DNA from: Deltaproteobacteria bacterium
GTDB lineage: Bacteria > Desulfobacterota > Desulfobacteria > Desulfobacterales > C00003060
Reading direction: 5' to 3'
Length of the DNA: 10,718 nt
NCBI GenBank assembly: GCA_019309815.1
Contig: JAFDFO010000066.1
Span: forward strand, 1 to 10,718
Both the position numbers and the translations under genes were made by a program. The number at the start of each line of letters is the position of its first letter. The first letter of the stretch is position 1. Below, piece after piece: positions 1-6,635 of the stretch. The notes under the pieces are model-generated. The model was not told the origin of the DNA and ran no database searches. It saw only the letters and a list, made by a program, of their open reading frames with translations.

Positions 1-641
1 ACAACAATCTCGTGTACGAAAATCACAGGGGAGGCATCAGGTTCGGGGATTACATTACCCAGATTATCAACAACACCGTGGCAGACAACGGAGTCCCCCT
101 GAGCGAGATGGGGGGCGGTATCATATTTGACGATCTGGCAGGGGCGGTGAACGACACCCCGGGCGGTACCATGAGTACTGGCAAACTTATTAGAAACAAC
201 GTCATTTACAAGAGTGAAATGGCTGGTTTGAGAGTTGGGGGGTGGGCTGACCCCGCATGGGTCGCCTGCGCAGACAACCCGACAGTGGCTGACGGGAAAG
301 AGCGCGACTACAACAATCTGCACGGAAACCACCCATGGAACGACGCCCAGGGCCGGTGGAACGATGCAGATTGCCGATGGCCCAATCTGGACAGGTCCTG
401 TACGATGCAGCAGTATGCAGCCTGCGGAATGACGAGTGGTCCCCCGCCTTGGTCTCTGATAAATCCGAACGACACATTGGAGGATCCTGTGTTTGAGAAC
501 CCGGGTAGTGGTGATTACAGATTGCAGGGGAGCTCTCCACTCATAGATCGAGGACACCCTGATGTAAGTTACAATGACACGGATTTAAGTAGAAATGATA
601 TGGGCGCTTACGGAGGACCGGACCCACTTCCTTTTCCTTAA
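1..641 (+). CDS. Secreted right-handed beta-helix repeat protein, C-terminal part (5' truncated)
   Basis: The reading frame is already open at the window edge (first full codon at position 3) and stops with TAA at 639-641, so only about 212 C-terminal residues are visible. The visible part begins with NNLVYENHRGGIRF and continues with IINNTVADNG, the short hydrophobic/Asn rungs typical of parallel beta-helix (pectate-lyase-like, NosD-like) proteins. Near the end it carries SPLIDRG followed by NDMGAYGG, matching the C-terminal 'SPxIDxG ... DxGAYE/G' signature seen in many secreted beta-helix proteins. Four cysteines in the middle segment fit an extracytoplasmic location. The next gene, also secreted, begins 15 bp downstream, suggesting co-transcription. 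Substrate and enzymatic activity cannot be told from this fragment; it may be a structural or surface protein rather than a lyase. The fold assignment is fairly secure and the function is unknown. Confidence 0.75.
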   Translation, partial: NNLVYENHRGGIRFGDYITQIINNTVADNGVPLSEMGGGIIFDDLAGAVNDTPGGTMSTGKLIRNNVIYKSEMAGLRVGGWADPAWVACADNPTVADGKERDYNNLHGNHPWNDAQGRWNDADCRWPNLDRSCTMQQYAACGMTSGPPPWSLINPNDTLEDPVFENPGSGDYRLQGSSPLIDRGHPDVSYNDTDLSRNDMGAYGGPDPLPFP

Positions 642-656
642 CGGAGATATTTGAAG

Positions 657-1995
657 ATGAAGCGAAGACTACTGATCTTATTGGTTGCGTTGGCTCCACT
701 CCTGCTATTCGGTGGATTAGTGCATGCTGATATCGCCATAGTACCGGTGACAGCTAATGCACATGCGGATATTGCTCCTCATATCCACGGCAATTACGTT
801 GTGTGGCAAGGATATGTTGACGGAGACTGGGAGATATTCCTCTACAACATCGCTACTGAGGAAACAACGCAGGTCACGGAGAACGACTATGATGACTTCT
901 CACCCAAAACGGATGGAAACGACGTGGTCTGGGTGGGATACAACCGTCCGGGCGGTGAGATCTTCCTTCATCTTCTCACCCAAAACGGATGGAAACGACG
1001 TGGTCTGGGTGGGATACAACCGTCCGGGCGGTGAGATCTTCCTTCATAATATTGGTGACCCCACACCGATAATCGACGGCGCAAATGCCCTGACCAACGA
1101 TACCAACGTGGATAGTTCTCCGCAGATCGCAAACGGCCGGGTCACGTGGGTATCCCGTGAAGTCACGGACTCTGTCTTGCCCGGAAACATCATGTTGTAT
1201 GAAGGGGGCAACTTCACAAAACTTACCAATAGTGCGACGGGTGTCAGCACCCCTCGTATGAGCGATGATGCCGTGGCATGGTTGGAACAGGATCCAGGCA
1301 ATCCACGCAATAATTTCTTATACCGATATGATTTCCAGACCAAGTCCACGGTTCTGGCTCCCGACCATATCTGGGACGACCCGCAAAGCGATGGGCCCCT
1401 GCATGTCTTGATCAAGTTCGATGGCCATGACCGGGAAGTTCACATCATGAATACAGCGAAAAGAACCGATGAACAGGTCACCAACAACGGTACCGAAGAC
1501 CGGTTTGCAGGTATAAGCGGCAACGTCGTCGTCTGGATAGAGGGGGAAGGGGAGGCCTCGGAGATATTCATGGCGATCTACACCTTGTTCGATCCTCGTA
1601 GGCCAGGGTCCGGTATGGGTTTATCCAACCCTCCCACCTTCTCATGGGACGCAATTGGTTATGACAATTTCCAGATCCAGTTCTCTCGCAACGAGGACCC
1701 TGGGGGATCAGACCGTGTAACCTTGCCTTCGGAGAAACCAGCATTATCCCAGACATCCTACACCCCGACAGAATCAGAATGGGAGTTGATCACAGCGTTG
1801 GGGGAAGGAAGCAGCCCGGTCTACTGGAGGGTGAAAGGAACCGACGTTTTGGGAAATGAAGACTTCACCGATGTTTGGAACTTCACTGTTGTACTTGCCG
1901 ACGAGACCGAAGGAGGCAATAGTGATAGTGACGGTGACGGTAGCAGCGGCCCCACGTGTTTCATCTCAACAGCTGCCGAGTCCTGGTCCCCATAG
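657..1995 (+). pseudogene. Secreted TolB-like beta-propeller protein with C-terminal Fn3-like domain, frame broken by a 76-bp duplication
   Basis: The start chosen is ATG 657, preceded by GGAGA at 643-647 (9-nt gap); the in-frame TTG at 651 is too close to that site. The N-terminus MKRRLLILLVALAPLLLFGG is a clear signal peptide ending near VHA. Repeated units such as 'SPKTDGNDVVWVGY...GEIFLHN' and 'SPQIANGRVTWVSRE...NIMLYEG' are TolB/PD40-type propeller blades (Y/N-x-V-V-W and E-I-F-L-Y motifs). After the blades comes an Fn3-like segment (PPTFSWDAIGYDNFQIQFS ... YWRVKGTD), an Asp/Ser/Gly-rich linker, and a terminal TCFISTAA motif. Read as given, the frame from 657 stops at 1034; the rest of the protein lies in the next frame and ends at 1995. 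Removing one copy of the 76-bp repeat restores a single 420-residue protein. It is therefore a recent pseudogene, a phase-variable allele or an assembly error. Its ligand is unknown. Confidence 0.8.
896..1047 (+). repeat. Perfect 76-bp direct tandem duplication (2.0 copies)
   Basis: Bases 896-971 and 972-1047 are identical over all 76 positions. The bases just outside differ (A895 against T971, C972 against A1048), so the unit is exactly 76 bp with no extra junction homology. Since 76 is not a multiple of three, the second copy shifts the frame of the propeller gene. Each copy encodes one beta-propeller blade strand set, SPKTDGNDVVWVGY and following residues, the second copy in the shifted frame. 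Confidence 0.97.
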
Positions 1996-2040
1996 TGATG
2001 GGATTGCAGGCCGATTTTCTTCTTCTGAAGCTATCCGGTG

Positions 2041-3393
2041 TTACGTGTTAGAAGAGACTGCTCGCACGTAATAGTAACAACTGAAGTCCTGCCACGAAAC
2101 ATATCCCATGTCTGCGCTCACGTACCAGGCAGCCACAAATGAGCGCCGGTCAGAACTCCAGAGCCACCTCTCGCTCTGATCAAATACAGGCTCAATGCAG
2201 AGATCTCCCGCCCGGGGAACATCTGTGAGAAGAGACATCAGTTCATTGATGGTGGGTAATCTCCAGTTGTCCCGTCTTGCAAAGGATTTCCGGTTCAGTG
2301 TGTCAACGTAATCGCGGGCCTCATTCCACGTCATGGGAAAATCCGAGCCGGCCTGCTGCCAGGTCAACCCCGTGGCCCAATCAGTGACAGTACCATCCCC
2401 GTTGACCTGAAAATCGTTGGTAACGTATTGCGCAGGGCGCCACCGGTCATCTGCCCCGAAAACTCTTCGCGCTTCTCCGGGCCCGACCTTGACACCCTCA
2501 CTGCGCAGTGCCCCTTCTGCACCTGTTGGGCCGTTCTTGCCGGCATCATCTTCCAGGGGCATCTCGCATACCTTGTCTTTTTTCTCCTCCCAGGCGATTC
2601 GCAGGACATCAAGCGCTCCTATCATCTCATTGGCACTCGCAAACCGGTTTTCTCTCTTCGTGGCAATTGCTTTTACCAGGAAGTCATCCCAATTCGGGTC
2701 CAGGTCCGGATTGCTTTCGCTCAGGTTCTTGTACGAATCAATAGGGAGTGTGCCGGTCAGCATCCTATAGAACATGACCCCCACAGAATACAGATCAGCC
2801 CGCACGTCGACGTTGTTCGGGTCCTCTTCCTGCTCAGGTGCCGCGTAATACGGGGAACCCACCATCAGGTTTTGGGGCCCCTCAAAAACCTCGCCACGCA
2901 GCTTGGAGAGTCCGAAATCGGTAATCTTAGCCGTGTCTTGATCGGTCACCAGGATGTTGAATGGTTTGATATCCCGGTGGATAATCCCGGCCTGGTGAAG
3001 TCGGGACAGTCCTTCGAGGATTTGGCGGGCATAGTGCAACGTTTTATCAATGCTTACCATGCGAGACGGTTCTTCCACGATGTAAGTCTCGCCGATGATC
3101 ACTCCCAAGTTGTTGCAGAAGTATTCCATGATGAAATAGGTGAGATCTTTGGATTCATGAAAGTCCCAGATGTCAACGATGTTGGGATGCCGCAGCCCTG
3201 CCATGGTTACCGCTTCAGTAACAAAGAGCCTCTTCAATTCCTCTTCACCCAAGAGGGAAACCAGGTTAGGGTGGGGCGCCAGGAGTTTTAAGGCAACGAT
3301 CTTGCCCACGACCGGCATACGGACTTTGTAAACCATCCCCATGCCCCCTTTGCCGAGCAAACCGCAGACTTCGTACTTGTCAATCTTCTTCAT
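2041..3393 (-). CDS. Hanks-type Ser/Thr protein kinase fused to a DUF1566 (Lcl C-terminal) domain
   Basis: A 450-residue protein when started at the ATG at 3393, six codons before the kinase fold begins. All key kinase elements are present: glycine loop GKGGMGMVY (14-22), ATP-anchoring Lys36 in VALKLL, alpha-C Glu60, catalytic loop HRDIKPFN (139-146), DFG (159-161), and APE (185-187). It is thus an apparently active RD-type kinase transferring phosphate from ATP to Ser/Thr. A charged, Gly-rich linker (about 285-330) leads to a DUF1566 domain (about 330-450) with GTVTDWATGLTWQ, NWRLPTINELMSLL, RWLWSSD and YYYVRAV. DUF1566 is a C-type-lectin/FGE-like fold and could be a sensor or substrate-binding module. 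No membrane segment or signal peptide is visible, so the protein looks cytoplasmic, unlike PASTA-type receptor kinases. The frame stays open to 3507 but that extension is hairpin-repeat DNA. It is convergent with the propeller gene (45-bp gap). Targets are unknown. Confidence 0.88.
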   Translation of the reverse strand: MKKIDKYEVCGLLGKGGMGMVYKVRMPVVGKIVALKLLAPHPNLVSLLGEEELKRLFVTEAVTMAGLRHPNIVDIWDFHESKDLTYFIMEYFCNNLGVIIGETYIVEEPSRMVSIDKTLHYARQILEGLSRLHQAGIIHRDIKPFNILVTDQDTAKITDFGLSKLRGEVFEGPQNLMVGSPYYAAPEQEEDPNNVDVRADLYSVGVMFYRMLTGTLPIDSYKNLSESNPDLDPNWDDFLVKAIATKRENRFASANEMIGALDVLRIAWEEKKDKVCEMPLEDDAGKNGPTGAEGALRSEGVKVGPGEARRVFGADDRWRPAQYVTNDFQVNGDGTVTDWATGLTWQQAGSDFPMTWNEARDYVDTLNRKSFARRDNWRLPTINELMSLLTDVPRAGDLCIEPVFDQSERWLWSSDRRSFVAAWYVSADMGYVSWQDFSCYYYVRAVSSNT

Positions 3394-3413
3394 TTGAACC
3401 GCAATAGCGAGCG

Positions 3414-3438
3414 CATTCCCCGTAGCTTGCTGCGGGGT
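3414..3438. repeat. REP-like hairpin, copy 1
   Basis: CATTCCC followed by a GC-rich inverted repeat: CCCCGTAGC (3418-3426), TT, GCTGCGGGG (3429-3437), with one T-G wobble. The palindrome is flanked by direct repeats of TAGCGAGCG at 3405-3413 and 3439-3447. It shares CATTCCC and the central AGCTTGCTG with copy 2, exactly 91 bp away. It lies only about 20 bp upstream of the kinase start codon. Confidence 0.75.
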
Positions 3439-3504
3439 TAGCGAGCGAATCATAAAATGGCAGCGTTCTTTACGGTCGCTGCGAAGCACTGCCGTAAGGC
3501 AGAA

Positions 3505-3529
3505 CATTCCCTCCAGCTTGCTGGAGGGA
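3505..3529. repeat. REP-like hairpin, copy 2
   Basis: CATTCCC, then a perfect 9-bp inverted repeat CCCTCCAGC (3509-3517), TT, GCTGGAGGG (3520-3528). Compared with copy 1, three stem positions have changed on both arms so that pairing is kept. Between the copies is a weaker imperfect inverted repeat: GTTCTTTACGG (3465-3475) against CCGTAA...AGAAC (3492-3505). Confidence 0.75.
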
Positions 3530-3599
3530 TCTTCAATTGTCTATGGAAACATCTTAAGGAGAGCATTTAACTGTTTGCATCTCAATAGGCTCTTCGAAG

Positions 3600-3782
3600 A
3601 AAATCCCCCTCAATCCCCCTTTGCGAAAGGGGGACTTTGGAAGGAAACCCCTTTATGAAAGAGGGACTTTAGAGGGATGCCCCTTTATAGAAGGGGGACT
3701 TCAAAGACTTTCCCCCCGCTTTATGAAAGGGGGACATCAAAGACTTCCCCCCTTTTTTGAAAGGGGGGCCAGGGGGGATTTT
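3600..3782. repeat. Array of five C-run/G-run hairpins bounded by a 10-bp inverted repeat
   Basis: Five inverted repeats of the form CCCCC-TTT-loop-AAA-GGGGG lie at 3615-3633, 3648-3665, 3680-3697, 3712-3733 and 3747-3768, so they start about every 32-35 bp. Each of the first four is followed by a relative of GGGACTT or GGGACATCAAAGACTT. The outer ends are a perfect inverted repeat: AAAATCCCCC (3600-3609) against GGGGGATTTT (3773-3782). The whole looks like one compound, possibly mobile (MITE-like) intergenic element. It carries no transposase and is not a CRISPR array. It may also hinder read-through from the leftward phosphoesterase transcript. Confidence 0.8.
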
Positions 3783-3817
3783 AGATTGCAAACAATATTA
3801 TGCCCCCCCCCGTAGTA

Positions 3818-4543
3818 TTACCACAGTCGTCTGGCATTATACTCGGGAAACCCCAATTCAATAATCCTGTTCGCCGTAGCAGCTATATCGTACGGAACAA
3901 ACCGAACCTCAATGCTTTCCGAGGCCGTGTCCCAAATCACGTACTTGGCGTTGTTATTGCTATCCCGAGGTTGCCCCACGCTTCCCACGTTGATGATGTA
4001 CTGGTGGTCTCTATGCAGGGAAACAATACCGTTGCCCAGCGATGCCTGGATAACCTCATCTCCATCAAAGCTGATAATTAGCAGGTCGTGAGTGTGACCC
4101 AGAAAACATATCTTCTCCTCCATGGCGAGAAAGGTCTCCTTGAGTTGCGCCATCGAGAGTTGAAACAGGTAGGTGACGACCGAGTCGGGGGGGAAGCCGT
4201 GCACACACAAGGTCCCATGATATGTCATAGCAGGCGGTAAAGTGCGGATATAGTCGATTGAGTTCTTGGAAAGGCGTTCGTGCGTCATGACCAGGGATTT
4301 TCGGGCTGTTGCATTCATCCAGTCCAAATACTTCACATCCACGACCGCCAGTTCATGATTCCCCATGACAGTCGGAATGTCTCGTTCGCGAACCAGTTCG
4401 ATAACCCGTTCAGGGTCCGGGCCGTAACCGATGTTGTCCCCCAGGCACGCCAATCCATCGATTCGAGATCGATCGATGTCAGCCAGGACTTCCTTGAATG
4501 CCTCAAGGTTGCCATGGACATCAGAAATAATGGCTAATCTCAT
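3818..4543 (-). CDS. Calcineurin-like metallophosphoesterase, YfcE/MJ0936-type
   Basis: A 241-residue cytoplasmic enzyme with the full set of metal-binding motifs of small calcineurin-like phosphoesterases: D8-x-H10 in IISDVHGN, GDN at 35-37, GNHE at 61-64, H115 in CVHGFPP, and GHTH at 149-152. A two-metal centre hydrolysing a phosphoester is expected. The length and the late NVGSVGQPRD segment fit the YfcE/MJ0936 (Metallophos_2) group, whose physiological substrates are mostly undefined; cyclic-nucleotide or general phosphodiesterase activity is possible. Translation starts at ATG 4543 with a modest AGG-containing site upstream. It lies 48 bp downstream of the 6-phosphogluconolactonase gene on the same strand, so co-transcription is likely. 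No signal peptide or membrane segment. The family call is firm and the substrate is open. Confidence 0.9.
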   Translation of the reverse strand: MRLAIISDVHGNLEAFKEVLADIDRSRIDGLACLGDNIGYGPDPERVIELVRERDIPTVMGNHELAVVDVKYLDWMNATARKSLVMTHERLSKNSIDYIRTLPPAMTYHGTLCVHGFPPDSVVTYLFQLSMAQLKETFLAMEEKICFLGHTHDLLIISFDGDEVIQASLGNGIVSLHRDHQYIINVGSVGQPRDSNNNAKYVIWDTASESIEVRFVPYDIAATANRIIELGFPEYNARRLW

Positions 4544-4591
4544 TTATAACGCCTGTTATGAATCCACAGAATGAATAGTTTCAAAGGGCGA

Positions 4592-5278
4592 TCAATAAAC
4601 CGTGGATGCGGCATCCCGATCCAGAAATAGCAGCTTTTTAACGGAGGATTTCAGCACTCTCACAATCGGCAAGGCCTGATCACCTCTGCGCATGGCCTCT
4701 ACCACGCTGCGTTTACCCTCTCCCATTACGATAATGACCACCTGTCGCGCTCGACATATGACACCCATCCCAAGGGTGATCCTCTCTTTAGGCGGGTTGG
4801 GACTTTGCGTTTGCAGGACCCACGACTCATAGTCATTAAGGTGGGGGGTGCCTGGAAAAAGACTTGCCGTGTGCCCATCGCCACCTACCCCAAGAAAGAT
4901 CAGATCAAACTCCGGCATGGGTTGGTTGAAGGTCAACCGCAGAAGCTTCTCATAATCATCAGCCGCACGCTCACTCATTTTTTCCACAAAGCAGCGCTTT
5001 GACTCAGGCCAATCAAGCGGATCCAACAAGAGGTCTTGCACCATGCCCCAATTACTTTCAGGGGTGTCAAAGGGGACCATTCGCTCATCCACCGGAAAGA
5101 GCTTGACGTGAAAAGGTCCAAGGGTTCTTTGCCAAACGTTGAGAACCTTCCTGTACGTTGTACCACCGGAAACTGCTACCGTGCCACCTGAAGAAAGGGT
5201 CCGGATGATCCGGGCTGTTTTTAGGCCGATTTCCTGGAGGTTTTCTGCGCGGACAATTTCAAGATTTGGGAAGTCCAT
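4592..5278 (-). CDS. pgl: 6-phosphogluconolactonase
   Basis: Hydrolyses 6-phosphogluconolactone to 6-phosphogluconate, the second step of the oxidative pentose phosphate pathway, in the cytoplasm. Numbered from ATG 5278 (228 residues, a normal length for the DevB/SOL type), it shows SGGTT at 37-41 (the phosphate-binding counterpart of the usual SGGSTP), DER at 64-66, SN at 75-76, and the diagnostic GVGGDGHTASLFPG at 130-143. ERITLG follows, matching the conserved Arg-Ile-(S/T)-L region. An in-frame TTG at 5311, with AGGGG just upstream, would add 11 residues (MYSSPQRCQKI); I prefer the ATG because it matches the usual short N-terminus, but the start is uncertain. The upstream prenyltransferase gene ends at 5318, so the two are probably co-transcribed. 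No glucose-6-phosphate dehydrogenase gene is in view. The neighbouring genes give no obvious pathway link. Confidence 0.9.
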   Translation of the reverse strand: MDFPNLEIVRAENLQEIGLKTARIIRTLSSGGTVAVSGGTTYRKVLNVWQRTLGPFHVKLFPVDERMVPFDTPESNWGMVQDLLLDPLDWPESKRCFVEKMSERAADDYEKLLRLTFNQPMPEFDLIFLGVGGDGHTASLFPGTPHLNDYESWVLQTQSPNPPKERITLGMGVICRARQVVIIVMGEGKRSVVEAMRRGDQALPIVRVLKSSVKKLLFLDRDAASTVY

Positions 5279-5317
5279 GATTTTCTGGCATCTCTGCGGC
5301 GAGGAATACAAGTGCCC

Positions 5318-6217
5318 CTATGAAATGACCTTTTGGAACACCAACGCTCCTGACAGGACCAATCCCAGGACAAGGTGTGTCTGGATCGTCAGGGCTTGGG
5401 CAGGGATGATCTCATCATAGGTCTGGTAGTGGGCATAAAGGATCTTAATTGCTTTCAGGGCTATTGGAATGGTCAAGACCGCCGCAAGATAGGGCCAGGA
5501 GCCCGGCTGGGTCAGGACCCAAAAGAGCACCACAGCGTAGGGACCAAGCATGAGGAGAGCATAGATGAACCTGGAGCGATCACGTCCCAGGCGCACCACC
5601 CAGTTCCGTTTCCCCGCATCTCGGTCAGCCTCAAGGTCGGGAAACTGGTTGATCCAGATGACCGCAGTAATAAGAAGGCCGAGAGGGATGCCCAATAGGA
5701 AGGCCTCCAAAGTAAGAAGCTCTGTCATCACATAGTAGGTTCCCCACGTTATCAAAGGCCCAAAGGCCAAAAAGATGGTAACCTCCCCCAGCCCTCGGGA
5801 CATGAGGCTGATAGGGCTTGCCGAGTAGAGGTATCCTGCCAGGAATCCCATCAGACCGATCACTGCGACAAATGGCCGCCCTGTCAAGACCAGCCACACG
5901 CCAGTAGCTGTTCCCAGCACGAAAAACCCCATGGCCATGGCCCATACTGTCTTGGCATCCATCAGTTGTTCCTGGATAACCCGGCTACCTCCGCTAAAAG
6001 GGGTGGGATGCAGGTTGATCTGGTCGCTTCCGGGATCATCATAGTAGTCATTGATCATGTTGGCTGCAACGTGCAGAGATCCCACTCCAATCAACACCAG
6101 GACAAGCCGCCCCAAGTCGAGAGACCCGTGCAGCCAGCTGAATGCTGCAGCCAGAATGACCGGGACGAGGGAGCCTGTCAAAAAGGGAAGGCGCATCGCT
6201 TTAACGTAGATATTCAT
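5318..6217 (-). CDS. UbiA-family prenyltransferase, MenA-like (1,4-dihydroxy-2-naphthoate polyprenyltransferase candidate)
   Basis: A 299-residue integral membrane protein with about eight or nine hydrophobic helices. The first Asp-rich motif is N53-MI-NDYYD(56-60) with D65 after it. The second is N190-QFPD(194)-LEAD(198)-RDAGKR(204)-NWVVRLG. Both bind the Mg-diphosphate of the polyprenyl donor. YSASP at 131-135 is also typical. The 'FPDxEADxxxGKRxxVVRLG' form of the second motif is characteristic of MenA, which attaches the prenyl tail to dihydroxynaphthoate in menaquinone synthesis, so MenA is the best guess; another UbiA acceptor cannot be excluded and no other men genes are in view. The start is ATG 6217 with GGAG seven bases upstream (complement of 6225-6228). 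It is the first gene of the leftward group and diverges from the B12-uptake operon. Confidence 0.85.
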   Translation of the reverse strand: MNIYVKAMRLPFLTGSLVPVILAAAFSWLHGSLDLGRLVLVLIGVGSLHVAANMINDYYDDPGSDQINLHPTPFSGGSRVIQEQLMDAKTVWAMAMGFFVLGTATGVWLVLTGRPFVAVIGLMGFLAGYLYSASPISLMSRGLGEVTIFLAFGPLITWGTYYVMTELLTLEAFLLGIPLGLLITAVIWINQFPDLEADRDAGKRNWVVRLGRDRSRFIYALLMLGPYAVVLFWVLTQPGSWPYLAAVLTIPIALKAIKILYAHYQTYDEIIPAQALTIQTHLVLGLVLSGALVFQKVIS

Positions 6218-6313
6218 GCATAATCTCCGTTTCTGTTTTCAGATTCTTACCGTCAGGTACCATAGCCTTCCTGCCAATGCAAGGGGCTCCGCTAAGTACA
6301 TGGCCGTTTCTCC

Positions 6314-6341
6314 TTGACACCTGGGAGGTCCTTGGCATAAG
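6314..6341 (+). promoter_or_regulatory. Candidate sigma-70-type promoter of the B12-uptake operon
   Basis: A perfect -35 hexamer TTGACA at 6314-6319 is followed after 16 bp by CATAAG at 6336-6341, a four-of-six match to TATAAT. The predicted start, around 6348, coincides with the first base of the outer (P1) stem of the first riboswitch, which supports the assignment. The -10 element is only moderate. Confidence 0.5.
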
Positions 6342-6347
6342 AAGGTC

Positions 6348-6525
6348 GTGGTGCCCTCTGGGGCTTAATAGGGAATCCCGTTAAACTCGGGAGCGGACCC
6401 GCCGCTGTAACCCCGCCCTTTTCTCTGCAGGAAAGGGAACTCTTTTAGCATTTTTTGTACCACTGTTCCATAGACTCGGGATGGGAAGGTAGCTAGAAGG
6501 GCGGGGGAGCCAGAAAACCTGCCAC
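6348..6525 (+). promoter_or_regulatory. Cobalamin riboswitch 1 (upstream copy)
   Basis: The segment carries the conserved blocks of the adenosylcobalamin-type element in the right order: AATAGGGAAT (6367-6376), a small hairpin CCCG/CGGG (6377-6380 with 6388-6391), GCCGCTGTAA (6401-6410), CCACTG (6460-6465), GGGAAGG (6483-6489) and a B12 box AGCCAGAAAACCTGCC (6508-6523). A perfect 10-bp long-range stem joins 6411-6420 to 6497-6506. The outer stem pairs GTGGTG (6348-6353) with TGCCAC (6520-6525) using two wobbles. It is followed by a strong terminator, so it probably stops transcription when cobalamin is bound. Confidence 0.88.
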
Positions 6526-6595
6526 AAGAAGTAGTGTTCTGCAAGCCTCGCGTGCCGGGTTGAGGACACAAAAACGGTTTGAGGATAAAAAGGGT

Positions 6596-6635
6596 AATCC
6601 CCGGATCGATTCTTATCGGTTCGGGGATTTTTTTT
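6596..6635 (+). terminator. Rho-independent terminator between the two riboswitches
   Basis: A 14-bp stem, AATCCCCGGATCGA (6596-6609) with TCGGTTCGGGGATT (6616-6629), closes fully when G-U wobbles are allowed; the loop is six bases. Eight T follow (6628-6635, the first two also in the stem). It stands 70 bp after riboswitch 1, the usual place for a transcriptional expression platform. The first base after the T tract is already the first base of riboswitch 2. Confidence 0.88.

Larger units (their letters stand above)
3394..3817. other. Gene-free interval made of hairpin repeats
   Basis: This 424-bp gap between the kinase and the phosphoesterase contains no credible gene. It holds a pair of related REP-like hairpins (3414-3528), a short plain stretch (3530-3598) in which I see nothing, an array of five C-run/G-run hairpins (3600-3782), and a run of nine C at 3803-3811 just beyond the phosphoesterase stop codon. 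Short open frames here are by-products of the repeats. A kinase promoter must lie in or upstream of this DNA, but I could not identify a convincing one. Confidence 0.7.

Noticed and set aside
202..540. Minus-strand open frame opposite the beta-helix gene
   Set aside because: Antisense shadow of a frame with clear beta-helix rungs; no domain or start signal.
2428..3291. A 287-codon open frame on the plus strand opposite the kinase gene
   Set aside because: It is the complement of conserved kinase motifs; its protein has no recognisable family features.
3600..3782. CRISPR array
   Set aside because: The repeats are imperfect, self-complementary and separated by related rather than unique spacers; no cas gene is near.
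3803..3811. Nine-C tract as a phase-variation switch
   Set aside because: It lies just beyond the phosphoesterase stop codon and outside any gene or identified promoter, so a length change would not alter a reading frame.
3621..3815. A short plus-strand open frame with a repetitive Gly/Pro-rich product
   Set aside because: It is a translation of the hairpin array, and its repeats follow the DNA period.
5279..5311. TTG at 5311 as the 6-phosphogluconolactonase start
   Set aside because: Not excluded, since AGGGG lies just upstream, but TTG is a weaker start and the extra 11 residues are not typical of the family; ATG 5278 is preferred.
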